NCBI GenBank assembly: GCA_963774935.1
Contig: CAVZGO010000003.1
Span: 682,001 to 746,000 of the forward strand
Reading direction: 5' to 3'
From: CAVZGO01 sp963774935
Lineage (GTDB): Bacteria > Chloroflexota > Anaerolineae > Anaerolineales > UBA4823
Length of the DNA stretch: 64,000 nucleotides
The translations under genes were made by a program, and so were the position numbers. The notes beneath the pieces were generated by a model. That model had not been told where the DNA came from. It saw only the letters and a list, made by a program, of their open reading frames with translations, and did no database searches. This document shows positions 28,157 through 38,745 of this stretch, in pieces. The stretch's first letter is position 1; every line of letters begins with the position of its first letter.

Positions 28157-28519
28157 TTAAGCCCACTCCAGAGCGCCTTTTCGCCAGGCATAGAGCAATC
28201 CCGCAACCAGGATTAAGACGAATATGACGCCTTCCATGACCGCAAAGAACGGCAGGAAGTCAAATGCGACAGCCCATGGAAATAAAAACACAATTTCCAC
28301 GTCGAAAATCAGGAACACCAGGGCAAAGATATAATATTGAGCTTTGAATTGTATCCAGGTGCTACCGACGGTTTCGATGCCGCACTCGTAAGTCTGCTGC
28401 TTAATCGGATTCGGTTTTCTGGGAGCGATGATCCTCGGTATTACTAACGCCGCAATGATCGGAAATACAGGGGCTATAACCAAGAAAATGCCGATATAAA
28501 TCCACTGATCAGCCTGCAT
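28157..28519 (-). CDS. nuoA: NADH-quinone oxidoreductase subunit A
   Basis: A 120-residue three-helix subunit with the conserved YECGIETVGSTW loop (its Cys switches exposure between active and resting forms) and IFDVEIVFLFPWA in the second helix. An AAGGAG ribosome site lies 6 bp before the ATG. It is the first nuo gene in this window and is divergent from the transglutaminase gene. In most genomes nuoB follows; here a hairpin and nuoH do. Confidence 0.95.
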   Translation of the reverse strand: MQADQWIYIGIFLVIAPVFPIIAALVIPRIIAPRKPNPIKQQTYECGIETVGSTWIQFKAQYYIFALVFLIFDVEIVFLFPWAVAFDFLPFFAVMEGVIFVLILVAGLLYAWRKGALEWA

Positions 28520-28799
28520 GGATGCTCCTTATTAAGATGAAATGATTATTACTGTCTTCTAGCAAGGCAAAAATTTATCTGGTCTTAATTTTACCATAAC
28601 ATATTTTCATAACCGTTCAGGGTTAATCTTAAAATTCACAAATAACACCATTTTGGCATAAGAACTCATTAAACCCTTTTAACCCAAGTAATGCATATTT
28701 TAGGATAAACTGAACCTGCTTGGATAACGAACGGTATCACTTATGAGCAATCAGCATCACCAATAATCTGAGCAAACGCAAAATTTCGACGATTACGAT

Positions 28800-31166
28800 A
28801 TGAATCAAGCAATGAGCCTCCCCGGCGAGCATGAGCGCTGGTGGGATCCACTGGCGGCTCTGTTCATGGTAATTGCAGCTCTAACTGTGGCACTGCGACT
28901 GGATGCTACCGCCTGGGCGCGCGAGCTGTCAATCATCCCTGATATCGTGATCCTGGCTGTGGCGGCAGGATTAGCTCTCGGAAAAAGCCGCTTTCCCCCA
29001 TACATCAGCATTCTGTTCGCACTTGGCTACGGGACGTTCATCATCACCTGGCAGCTTGGAGATACCCTGATCGGTGAGCTGACATGGATAGAGCGCATCT
29101 CGATCTTGAGCGGCAGGTTAAGCCTGGTTGCCAGCCAGATCAGCGGAGGCGAAAAGGTCACTGACAACCTGTTCTTTGCGGTGACCATGACTGCCATATT
29201 CTGGCTGCTTGTGGTCATTTGCAGCTACATGCTCAGCCGCCATGGAAATGCCTGGTGGGCGGTCCTTCCATTAGGCATGTCACTGGTGATCATCCAATCG
29301 TTCCATCCGGGCGACAAACCGGCTGGCATTATATTTTCCTGTGTTTCTATTTTGCTGCCTGGCACTCATCGCACGCATGGCATATCTGCATAAAAACACG
29401 CGTTGGAAATCTCTGCGCACGAACCTGCCCCCCAGCCTTTCCTTTGATTTTCTCCGTGCAGCAGGGATCACCATTACGCTCTTAATACTTGCCGCGTGGT
29501 CTATCCCCGCCCTGGCAAAAGCACTCCCGCTCGCCGCGGATGCGATCTCGCCTGTGCGAGCCAGGTGGAATGATCTCGAGAAAGGAATGGGAGAATGCTT
29601 TCTCTTCGCTGAACAACCGCGCCCTGATCTACGTCATTAATTATGGGGAGACAATGAACCTGGGGCTCGGAGCCTCCTTACAAGAGACTCCGATATTCCT
29701 CGCTCGAGTGCCCGATTTCTCTCCATCGGCGGCAAACTATTACTGGCGCGCCGCAGTATATGATCGCTACCAGGATGGCAGCTGGTCGGACAGTGGTTAC
29801 AACAGCCTGCCATTTGATCCCACCGGTGAAGCGCTCAATCTCCCCGTGGAACAAAGCCGCTGGCTGAGTTCATTCGAAATCCAACCAATTTCACTTTCAA
29901 ACAGCTTCTTTTCGCCTGGCCAGCCGTTGTGGACCAGTCTGCCTGCTGAGGTACAGCTGGCGATCAACCCGGATAACAGTGTTGACGTGGCTGGCTTCCG
30001 CTCGATCGAATCAGAACCCATCCGCGAGCCATACCGCATCCAGAGCTCCTTGAGCATTCCAACCATCAAAGAGATGCGAGAAGCCGGTTCGGATTATCCA
30101 CAATGGGTCCTGGATCGTTATTTATCTCTGCCCGCAACGATTACGCCGCGCACGCTCGATCTGGCGCAGGAGGTCACCAAAGGGCTGGAGATCCCCTATG
30201 ACAAGGTCGCGGCGATAACAAATCACCTGCGCTCGAACTACACATACCAGGAAACGATCGATAGCCCTCCTGCCAACCAGGAACCGATTGACTGGTTTTT
30301 ATTCGATTACAAGAAGGGTTTTTGCAACTATTACGCAACGTCTGAAGTTCTGATGCTGCGGTCGCTCGGCATCCCCGCTCGAGTGGCAGTTGGATATGCA
30401 CCAGGTGAGCAGCAGGAGGATGGACGCTATCTCAGTCCGGGCACGTGATGCACATGCCTGGCCAGAGGTTTACTTTCCCGGTTTGGGGTGGGTGGAATTT
30501 GAACCGACCGCTCGCGCCGGGTGTGGTGCGTCTTCTCAGGACAGCCATTTCGCGATTCGCTTCAGGATCAGTTTGGAAGAACAGGCTGAGCTGGATTCCC
30601 TGCGCCAGCGCCAATTGGACGAGCTGAAAGACCAGCGCCAGGAGCCTTTCGGTCAGCCGAACCAAATTGACAGCGAGATATCCTATACTGTCTGGCTTTG
30701 GGCTGGCGGCTTGATACTGGCTGCTGGGCTGGTCTATCTGCTTTGGAGATTGTGGAAATCCTGGGGATATTCACGTATCCCTACATGGATTGAGTCGACC
30801 TTACTACGCATCGGAGTTCGCCCACCAGAAAAAATACATTCCTGGGCATTGCACTCACGGCTGCCCCCCATGAGCCGGGCTTATAATGAGATCAACCAGG
30901 CTCTCACCCGCCTTGGACGCCCAGCCCAGGATCACCATACGCCATCCGAACGGGCTGGAGCGCTGGTGGAAATTTTACCGGATGCTGAAACACCTGCGCT
31001 GGTCCTGGTCAGTGAATACCAGCGTACAATCTTCAGCCCGCGTGAAGGCAACACAGCGCGTGGGGAAATTGCCGGTAACGTGATTCGAAAGCTGTCTTTA
31101 CAGGCGAAGTGGAACCAGGAAAAAGAAAAGATACTGAAGCGGTTTAAACGGTCGAAACGGGCTTAA
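28800..31166 (+). CDS. TgpA-type membrane transglutaminase-like protein (three frameshifts)
   Basis: About 787 residues if read through. Six or so N-terminal membrane helices (28800-29540) lead to a large extracytoplasmic domain with a transglutaminase core: Cys in KKGFCNYYATSEVLMLRSLG, His in RARDAHAWPEVYFPG, then WVEFEPT. One more membrane helix (about 30690-30750) and a DUF4129-like cytosolic tail (YNEINQALTRLGRP...TPSERA) follow. Three surplus bases break the frame at about 29326-29340, 29578-29590 (AAAGGAATGG) and 30430-30445; each repair restores family sequence. Relatives are membrane peptidase/transglutaminase-like proteins of unclear substrate. It converges with the PLP enzyme gene (4-bp overlap). 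Confidence 0.85.
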
Positions 31167-32143
31167 AATTTACCCCGGTAGGTATCGGCGAACAATGCCG
31201 GGGCTCCGCCGGTGTGCCAGAACAGCAGCGTCTCGTCAGGCGCAATCACTTTCTTTCGCACCAAATCAATCATGCCTGCTGCCGCTCGCCCTGTGTAGAC
31301 CGGATCAAGTAAGATCCCTTCTAACCTGGCAAACAGGCTGATCGCCTCTTTCTCGGGTTCCCCCATAACACCGTAACCGCCTCCCAAATAACCATCATCC
31401 ACCAGAATTTCCGCCGGATCGAAATGATGTGGCACGTCAAACAATTCGGTTGTGGCTGACGCCAGCCTGGCAACCCGCTCCTGTAATACCTGTGCAGTTT
31501 CGTCGATGCTGATTCCCAGGATCTTGCCTTCATAACCAAACATCCGTCCACCGGCTACCAACCCAGCCTGCGTGCCCCCTGACGAGGAAGCAAATATCAT
31601 CCAGTCTGGCATTGCCCCAATTTTCCCCTCACCAGCCTGATCGATGAATTCTTGCATCGCCGCTGCGTAACCAGCAGCGCCAAGGGCATTCGATCCTCCA
31701 TAAGGAATCAAGTAAGGGTAAAGTCCATCGGCTGACGCCTGCTCAAAAGCTGTCTGCAATGTCTGCTCACGGCTCTCCCGGCTGCACCAGATGATTTTTG
31801 CCCCGAGCAGCTCATCCAGCAGCAAGTTGCCCGACACCGTCTCAGGTGGCTGTCCTGCCAGAACTAATATGCACGCCAGACCATTCCGTGCTGCCGCCGC
31901 TGCCGTTTGCCGGCAGTGGTTGGATTGCAACGCCCCGGCGGTGATTAAGGTGCGCGATCCATGAGCCAGGGCATCCGCCACCAGGAATTCCAGCTTGCGC
32001 GTCTTATTCCCACCCAGAGCCAGTCCGGTCTGGTCATCGCGTTTGATATAGATGTGCGCGCCATTCAAGAATTCTGTCAGCCGCGGTAGGTATTCGATCA
32101 CGGTTGGCAGATGCGCCATTTGGAGTCTGGGTAAATTATTCAT
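31163..32143 (-). CDS. PLP-dependent D-cysteine desulfhydrase / ACC deaminase family enzyme
   Basis: About 326 residues of fold-type II PLP enzyme. The Schiff-base Lys is in ALGGNKTRKLEFL, followed by the SNHCRQTAAAAARNGL segment and a Gly-Ser-rich phosphate loop (ASSSGGTQAGL). The pattern fits D-cysteine desulfhydrase or 1-aminocyclopropane-1-carboxylate deaminase; the family cannot be split with confidence by eye, and D-cysteine desulfhydrase is the commoner identity. The frame is open from GTG 32161, but AAGGA (32155-32151) points to ATG 32143 or 32146. It is the last gene of the cell-wall run, 10 bp after the second FemAB gene. Confidence 0.85.
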   Translation of the reverse strand: MNNLPRLQMAHLPTVIEYLPRLTEFLNGAHIYIKRDDQTGLALGGNKTRKLEFLVADALAHGSRTLITAGALQSNHCRQTAAAAARNGLACILVLAGQPPETVSGNLLLDELLGAKIIWCSRESREQTLQTAFEQASADGLYPYLIPYGGSNALGAAGYAAAMQEFIDQAGEGKIGAMPDWMIFASSSGGTQAGLVAGGRMFGYEGKILGISIDETAQVLQERVARLASATTELFDVPHHFDPAEILVDDGYLGGGYGVMGEPEKEAISLFARLEGILLDPVYTGRAAAGMIDLVRKKVIAPDETLLFWHTGGAPALFADTYRGKF

Positions 32144-32153
32144 CATCCTATCC

Positions 32154-33314
32154 TTAAACACTCATCATCCGCTGTGTACGAATTTTACCTCGCGAGCGCA
32201 TAATGCCCAGTATGCGCGGCATCAGCCAGGTATAGAGAAAGTACACCTGCTTTCGGACCGGCAAATCCCAGGCGCCAATATGCCCGACCACCTCTCCCCC
32301 GAGACCTTCCTTAAACCGGTAGACACCCCATAACGGGTCAGCTTCGGTGAATTCGTCCGGAGCGCCCCACAGGTCATAAACCGTGCAGCCTTTCGCCCTG
32401 GCACGCTGCATCGCCGTCCACTGAAGCAGGTAATTGGGCATCTTGTCGCGATGCTGCTCGGTGGACATGCCGTAGATATACCAGGCACGCTCAGCAAATG
32501 CAAACAGGAATAAACCCGCTACCGGCTGCCCCTCAACCTCAGCAATCAGCGGTTCAGCAAGACCATCCTTGATAAAAGTTTGCCAGATATCGAGATAATA
32601 AGAGCGATCACGGATCACAAATCCATCTCGAAGCGATGTTTCAGCATACATGTTATAAAGCTGTTCCAGATCAGAAAGACCACCCTGCCGGATAGTGACC
32701 CCTTTGCGACCCGCCAGGCGGATGTTGTAGCGCGTCTTTTGCTTCATCCGCTGCATGAGCTGTTCATCAGAACCGCTCAGGTCAACCAGAACCGTATTGC
32801 GAAATTGAACCTGCTCATTCGAAAAGCGCCAGCTCCGCCGCGTAAGCTCCGCCTGGACATCCGAACCTGTCTCATCTGCCTGCCAGCCTGGCTCGCCCGG
32901 CACACCGTGAAACAGCCGCACATCCGGATCGACCTTTATAAATATCGATCCCTGTTGTTTGGCGTAAGCCTGCAAATCATCCAACACCTGCTGGCGCAAA
33001 GTCGTATCTGCCCAATCGATGAGCGGTCCTTTGGGAATATAAAGCATGTTGAAATCTGACGGGAAAAGTGGAATCCGTATCTGCCGCTTGAGCGTAAGGG
33101 CAGCACCTTTAACAGGGCTGATTACCCCGGGTAAATTATTCTCCACAGACTTGATGATATGGAATTTCCCAGCAGCATCCCATACCAGTGACTCGGGCTG
33201 CCAGCCGTATCGGGATTTCACCTGCCCCCACTGCCAGGTCTGTAACAGGTGCCTGCCCGGCAGACCTGCAATGAGCTGGTTCCAGGCTTGATCGACCGTG
33301 CTGGTCTCAGCCAA
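32154..33314 (-). CDS. FemAB-family aminoacyl/acyl transferase, second copy
   Basis: About 386 residues with two GNAT-like halves. The family landmarks are HLLQTWQWGQVKSRYGW near the N-terminus, MKQKTRYNIRLAGRKGV in the middle and LLQWTAMQRARAKGC...YDLWGAPDE near the end. FemABX enzymes transfer amino acids from aminoacyl-tRNA to the peptidoglycan stem; related proteins in exopolysaccharide loci may use other acyl donors. I chose TTG 33314 because GGGGAGG lies 5 bp upstream; the open frame above it only overlaps the previous gene. It overlaps the first FemAB gene by 8 bp, so translation is coupled. Confidence 0.85.
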   Translation of the reverse strand: MAETSTVDQAWNQLIAGLPGRHLLQTWQWGQVKSRYGWQPESLVWDAAGKFHIIKSVENNLPGVISPVKGAALTLKRQIRIPLFPSDFNMLYIPKGPLIDWADTTLRQQVLDDLQAYAKQQGSIFIKVDPDVRLFHGVPGEPGWQADETGSDVQAELTRRSWRFSNEQVQFRNTVLVDLSGSDEQLMQRMKQKTRYNIRLAGRKGVTIRQGGLSDLEQLYNMYAETSLRDGFVIRDRSYYLDIWQTFIKDGLAEPLIAEVEGQPVAGLFLFAFAERAWYIYGMSTEQHRDKMPNYLLQWTAMQRARAKGCTVYDLWGAPDEFTEADPLWGVYRFKEGLGGEVVGHIGAWDLPVRKQVYFLYTWLMPRILGIMRSRGKIRTQRMMSV

Positions 33315-34367
33315 TCTCGCCTCCCCTGCGACCGAGCCACAAACGGTAAATCTTGTACAGGGTGGGATTATAAATTCGGTCCCACGGACCTGCCGTGCGG
33401 AGCAGGCTTCCACCGAAGCCGCGTTTGAATCGATACACCCCCCATAAACCGGTCGAGCGATGCTCGAATTCAGCCTCAAGCACATCTTGGCTGGCATCCG
33501 GAACACCCCACAGATCATACGAGAGGCAGCCTCGCTGCATTGCCCAGCGCATGCCCTGCCACTGCACCAGGTAGGTCGGCATGCGCTCGCGGTGCTGGTC
33601 CGATGAGACGCCATAGAAATACCAGGCGCGTGCACCTCTGGCAAAAACCATGATCCCTGCCAGGGGTTCCTTGCCATACCATGCCATAAACAGCTCACAT
33701 TCCTGGCGCGGATGAAATAATTGGTATGCGCTCTGGTAGTATGCCCGGCTGTGCACACCAAAATTGTCGCGCTGACCGGTCTTTTCCATTAATGCGTAAA
33801 ACGCATCCAGATCGGACGATGCATCTACCCGGACATCTTTTTTCCCTGCCAGGCGGATGTTGTAGCGAGTTCTTCTGCTTCATCCGCATCAATACTGCTT
33901 CCTCCCCGCCCTGCAAATCCACTAGGATGGTGCGTGGCGGTTGAATCGATTGCAGACCCGGTACAAAACCCGGTGGACACCCCACTGCTGCCAGGTTTCC
34001 TGCACGATCAGTTTCCTTGTCAGGTATATTATCGCAATCCACCCACTGGTCTGGTTCAACCTTCAGGAAAATTGCTCGGCGCTTCCGACAGAGCGAATCG
34101 ACTGATTCCCAGAAAGATCGTTCAATTGGAAATGAAGTATGGTTACTTACTGGTCCGCGCGGGATATAAGCCAGGCTGAACCCCAGAGGCAGCCGGCGGA
34201 ATAAAATCTGCGCTCCAATCTGTGTCCCCGCCGCCCCAGTCGGCTATGCGCATAATATCCCAGCCAAAGTCGCGCTTCAATTCTCCCCACGACCCACTCT
34301 GTAAAAGGTGCGCCTGGGGCATGCCCTCAAGAAATTCCTCCCATGCTTCGTAATTAAGTTCTGGCAT
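33307..34367 (-). CDS. FemAB-family aminoacyl/acyl transferase, first copy (two frameshifts)
   Basis: About 352 residues when read through. Start: ATG 34367 with AHLLQSGSWGELKRDFGW; middle: MKQKTRYNIRLAGKKDV; end: YLVQWQGMRWAMQRGC...YDLWGVPDA, the same landmarks as the next gene. Two surplus bases break it, at about 34215-34226 (GACACAGATTGG) and 33868-33878 (CAGAAGAACTCG); repair gives continuous FemAB sequence across both. It follows the CapD-type gene by 25 bp. The two FemAB proteins are related but distinct, like FemA/FemB or FemX/FemA pairs that add successive residues. Confidence 0.83.
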
Positions 34368-34392
34368 GCTGCGTCACTGGGTGTGACAGGAT

Positions 34393-36274
34393 TTATACAT
34401 AGCTGGACATATCAGAGGGCGGAATACTGCGCAAGGCAGACCCAGGAATAGCTTCATCTAATATCCGTATGATCGCTTCGGAGTCGCCCTCACGCGCCAG
34501 GTGGATCAGCTCGTCAACAAACACGTTGAGCTGTTCACCGGATAATGTAACATCCTCAACCAATCGACTGATGTCTTTGTGAGTAGTTGGCTCATAATGA
34601 CCAGTTTGGTCCCACAACTCTTCGCTCATCTTTTCACCTGGACGTATTCCGGTAAAAATGATTTCGATATCCTTACCAGGCTCCAGCCCCGACAGCCGGA
34701 TGAGGTCTTCCACCAAATCTAAAATCCGCACCTGCTCACCCATATTTAAAACGTAAACTTCACCACCTTGCTGCATTGATGAGGTTTGCAGCACCAGGTG
34801 CACCGCCTCAGGGATGGTCATGAAATAGCGCTTCATATCAGGATGCGTTACGGTAACCGGTCCCCCGCTTACAATCTGCCGCTTGAACAAAGGCACCACA
34901 CTCCCCCGGCTGCCTAAGACATTACCGAACCGGACGACCGAAAATGCCTGCCCTGCGCGTTGGGCAGCATCCAGCACCAGCAGCTCTGCAAAGCGCTTGG
35001 CTGCCCCCATCACGCTGGATGGATGGATGGCTTTATCGGTGGAGATCATTACCAGGCGCTCCACGTCATAATCTAACGCCACCTCCACCACGTTGCGGGT
35101 CCCCAGGATGTTATTTGTAATGGCTTCTTCTATATTCGCTTCCATCAGCGGGACATGTTTGTGTGCGGCAGCATGAAAAACCACCTGCGGTCGGTAATCA
35201 TCAAAGATCTTCATCATGCGGTCTAGATCTCGGATATCCGCAATGATCGGGTGAATCGGGATGGACGGGAAATTATCCTCCAGCTCCATCAATGTCTCGA
35301 AAATGCTGTTCTCGCCATGCCCCAGGAGGACCAGCTCGGTTGGACCCCAGCGCGCAATCTGCCGGCATAGCTCTCGCCCAATTGAACCACCTGCGCCTGT
35401 CACCAGAATTCGGTGCCCCCCCAGGCTTGCGCCAATGGCTCTTTCATCTATGCTTCGCCGGCTCTCTCCGCAGCAGGTCGGTAATTTCCACTTCACGCAG
35501 CCGATTAACGCTGACCTTGCCGCCTAATAGCTCGTATAATCCCGGCATCGTCCGGAAAGGCATTCCTCTTACCCGGCAAACCTCCGCTACCTGGCGGATT
35601 ACCGAACCCGGTGCGCTGGGGATAGCGATGACAACTTCATCGATGCGGCGGGTGACCAGCGTGCGAGATAAATCATTCAAGGTGCCGACTACCGGAACGC
35701 CATGAATTTGCTGACGTTGTTTATCGGGATCATCATCCAGATAGCAGACCGGGCGCAAGGGTAAATCAGGATTCTTTTGCATCTCCCGCACCACCAGCGC
35801 GCCAGCATCTCCCGCGCCAACAACCAGCACCCGCCTGGAGCGCATATCGGTATTCGCCGGTTGGATTTCAGCCAAAACCCGCATCGAAAAACGCAGTCCC
35901 CCAATTAAAACCAGCGAAAGAAGCCAGTCAATGGGCAGCACACTGCGTGGGAAGTTGGGCATGATGTCCAAAGCGCGCAGCGTCACTACAACCATCGAGA
36001 CAACCACAGACGCGGTTGTCACAGCGATTACCACAATTTTCAGCTCCTGGATGCTGGCGTAAACCCACATGCGCCGGTAAAGCCCGAACAGGTGAAAGAC
36101 GATAGGCTTGATGATCAGCGCGATCACAACGAAAAACTCAGCTTGTACCAGGTAAAAACGGAATAATGGTCCGAGATCAGTACGCAGGGCAAAACTGCCT
36201 AATGCGGCAACGATAATTAAAAATAGATCCCCCAATAGAATCAAGCGATTACGCAGGAAAAATTTTGACTTCAT
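34393..36274 (-). CDS. CapD/WbpM-type UDP-sugar dehydratase-epimerase (one frameshift)
   Basis: About 626 residues when read through. Four N-terminal membrane helices (36274 to about 35880) lead to a first nucleotide-binding domain (VVGAGDAGALVVREM) and a second, catalytic Rossmann domain (VTGAGGSIGRELCRQI, then STDKAIHPSSVMGAAKR with the S-M-K form of the active site). Such enzymes make 4-keto-6-deoxy UDP-HexNAc for surface glycans. A surplus A at about 35452-35460 shifts the frame; removing it joins LLRREPA to SIDERAIGASLGG. It is 1 bp from the sugar-phosphate transferase gene, which likely uses its product. Confidence 0.9.
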
Positions 36275-36275
36275 T

Positions 36276-37709
36276 TTACCGACCGCGAAACCCGATCACG
36301 GTTGTAGGCGTGCGCAGTAATATCAGTATATCAAGCAGCGCATTACGGTTTTCGATGTAATAAAGATCGTATTCGAGCTTGACAACAGTCTCTTCAATCG
36401 TCGAAGCATATCCAAAGTTTACCTGCGCCCACCCGGTGATGCCCGGTTTGACCAGCAGGCGCGCCCGGTAAAACGGAACGTGTCGTTGAAAATATTCTAC
36501 CAGCTCGGGTCGCTCAGCGCGTGGACCAACCAGACTCATCTCACCACGCAGCACATTGTAGAATTGCGGCAGCTCATCCAGGTGTGTTTTTCGTAGAATT
36601 CTCCCCACTCGTGTGGCGCGTTCGTCACCCTCTTTCGCCCACTGTGGCTGCCCGTTCGCCTCAGCATCACGGCGCATCGTCCGAAATTTCCAAATGGTAT
36701 ACGGCCTTCCACCTCTTCCAGAGCGAGATTGTGTGTAAAACACCGGTCTCCCGTCATCCAGCAGCACCACAACAGCAATAAATGGAAGCAATATCAGCAT
36801 GACCAGACAACCAATCAAGCCACCGATAATATCCGCCAGGCGCTTGAAGGTTTCGTAGATGCCTTTTGAGCGAGCCCGGTCTACGAAAGAGCGGATAATC
36901 CACTCTGCTTCGAGCCAGCGGATAGGCACCCTGCCGAGCAGCTCTTCATAGGCAACCGGCATGCGGATGATCTCAACACCACCCTCCTGAGAATCTAACA
37001 GCGCCTGGAACATGCCACCCTTGAGCTCACCCGAAATCGCCACAATCAAGTCCGATATGCCATAGGTGTCAATTAATTCAAATAGATTTTCATTTGTTCC
37101 CAGAACTGTGTGTCCCTCGATGGTGGTACCCATTTTATCTGGGTCATCATCAACAATGCCAATCAGGTGAAAGGGTTTCGGCTGCAGGTTGTTGAAGATT
37201 TGCAGCAGTATTTGACCTGTTTTTCCGCCTCCCACCAGGAGTATCCGGCGCATAAACTGCGGGGCGGTGAAAATTCGAATATACAACCAGCGCCACGCCA
37301 GAGTAAGTATCACCACAAGGATGATAAAGCTCGCAATCCCGCGCCTGGGGAGAAAATTCCGCGGTGGTTCTGCATAGACCATAAACAGAACCAGATACAA
37401 CGCCAGACCCAACAATGCCCCCAGCGCCACACCTTGCACAGTTCGTTTCCAGTTGCTGGATTTGTGGATATCATACAGGTCGGTTAATAACAGGACCCAA
37501 ATTACAGGTAGTAAGTAAAACCAGCCTGGAACACGGGTCTGTAAAAACACTAAGTCGAATGGGATGAAGCGCAGACTGCTTCCCCAATATAGTAGGGATA
37601 ACACCAACGCGATCACCGCCATCAACAGATCGCCAACCAGCAGAAGTACCCGGCGCTCCCCGATGCGCAGCGGGATAGGATTTGAGCGGATGTTATTTGT
37701 CTGCGTCAT
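36276..37709 (-). CDS. Polyprenyl-phosphate sugar-1-phosphate transferase (exopolysaccharide initiation)
   Basis: A 477-residue WbaP/PglC-type initiating transferase. Five N-terminal membrane segments, a CoA-binding-like soluble domain (LLVGGGKTGQIL), then the C-terminal bacterial sugar transferase domain from about residue 285: a membrane re-entrant helix, YTIWKFRTMRRDAE, RKTHLDELPQFYNVLRGEMS, VGPRAERPE and KPGITGWAQV. It moves a sugar phosphate from a UDP-sugar to undecaprenyl phosphate at the inner face of the membrane. It stands between the GT2 and CapD genes with gaps of 12 and 1 bp, a compact exopolysaccharide operon. Confidence 0.93.
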   Translation of the reverse strand: MTQTNNIRSNPIPLRIGERRVLLLVGDLLMAVIALVLSLLYWGSSLRFIPFDLVFLQTRVPGWFYLLPVIWVLLLTDLYDIHKSSNWKRTVQGVALGALLGLALYLVLFMVYAEPPRNFLPRRGIASFIILVVILTLAWRWLYIRIFTAPQFMRRILLVGGGKTGQILLQIFNNLQPKPFHLIGIVDDDPDKMGTTIEGHTVLGTNENLFELIDTYGISDLIVAISGELKGGMFQALLDSQEGGVEIIRMPVAYEELLGRVPIRWLEAEWIIRSFVDRARSKGIYETFKRLADIIGGLIGCLVMLILLPFIAVVVLLDDGRPVFYTQSRSGRGGRPYTIWKFRTMRRDAEANGQPQWAKEGDERATRVGRILRKTHLDELPQFYNVLRGEMSLVGPRAERPELVEYFQRHVPFYRARLLVKPGITGWAQVNFGYASTIEETVVKLEYDLYYIENRNALLDILILLRTPTTVIGFRGR

Positions 37710-37721
37710 AGCTTATCCCGA

Positions 37722-38702
37722 CTATCGGATTAAACCCCAAAGGAACGCACTGCCCCACGAGAAATGCATGGTCGATATCGCCAGTGGGACTCCCGCGAGC
37801 AGCGCGGCATCTTTGCGCTTCAAAGCCTGCTGCAACCCCGCCAGCAATAGGATGATGAAATATAGACTTAATCCGCTCAAAAGCAGCCAGCGTGCAAGGG
37901 GCAACCAGATGCTCATCAGCGCCAGAACGAATATCGCCGCTACGAAGGCAGGCGGAAGTGCCTGTCGCCAGCGAATTGCCGCGGGAAACTTCCGCAGCAT
38001 TTTTTCCTTCCAATAACCGTAGCGCCAGTACTGGCGTGCCAGCGAGGCTAAATCGGGTCGCGCAAAATATTTGGACCGTATCGCCGGGTCAAGCCAAATT
38101 ATTCCACCAGACTGGCGTACACGCGTATTGAACTCATAATCCTCGTTGGTCAGCAGGCTTTCGTCAAAATAGCCCAGCCGTTCCACCAGGCTGCGTTTGA
38201 AGGCGCCGAAAGGAACCGTATCGACCTCTCCCGCCTGGTTGGTATAGCGGTAAAGTGCATCACCCACTCCCAATGGATGCGAAGCAGCCACAGCAATTGA
38301 GCGAGATATCCAGCTCTTGCCTCCCGGTCGGATTTCCCACACACCGCCAACATTGTCCCCCATGTTTTGCTCAAGATTGGCTACGCTTCGAGCGACATAT
38401 TCTGGATTTGGCATCGAGTGGGCATCCAGGCGGACAATATATTCTCCATGCGACGCCAGGATCGCCCGGTTTAACCCAGAAGGAATATCCCTTTTAAGAT
38501 TATCCACAATCTCTATCTTCAACTCCGCATGCGCACTTGCAAAGTGATGGATCTCATCACGGGTTTTATCCGTGGACATTCCATCAGCAATGACTATCTC
38601 CATCAGCTCATGTGGGTAAGTCTGGTGCAAAAGTGCGTCCAACAGCAGACCGATTGTCTTCTGTTCATTGTAACATGGCACGATGATAGAAACGAAAGCC
38701 AT
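37722..38702 (-). CDS. Membrane glycosyltransferase family 2 (ExoA-like)
   Basis: A 326-residue GT2 enzyme. The N-terminal nucleotide-sugar domain has SIIVPCYNEQKTIG, the IADGMSTDKT loop, the metal motif as LDAH, and GAFKRSLVERLGYFDE with NEDYEFNTR as acceptor-side motif. Three hydrophobic segments at the C-terminus (about 235-325) anchor it. The pattern is close to succinoglycan ExoA-like transferases. It leads the exopolysaccharide genes and is 43 bp downstream of ridA on the same strand. Confidence 0.9.
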   Translation of the reverse strand: MAFVSIIVPCYNEQKTIGLLLDALLHQTYPHELMEIVIADGMSTDKTRDEIHHFASAHAELKIEIVDNLKRDIPSGLNRAILASHGEYIVRLDAHSMPNPEYVARSVANLEQNMGDNVGGVWEIRPGGKSWISRSIAVAASHPLGVGDALYRYTNQAGEVDTVPFGAFKRSLVERLGYFDESLLTNEDYEFNTRVRQSGGIIWLDPAIRSKYFARPDLASLARQYWRYGYWKEKMLRKFPAAIRWRQALPPAFVAAIFVLALMSIWLPLARWLLLSGLSLYFIILLLAGLQQALKRKDAALLAGVPLAISTMHFSWGSAFLWGLIR

Positions 38703-38745
38703 CTGAGTGATCGAATGCCTCCGGAGAATTAATCCGCCAGCCGGA

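Noticed and set aside
32154..33761. A 535-residue reading of the second FemAB gene with a long N-terminal extension
   Set aside because: The extra part is an out-of-frame copy of the upstream FemAB coding sequence. A TTG start at 33314 with GGGGAGG fits the family length.
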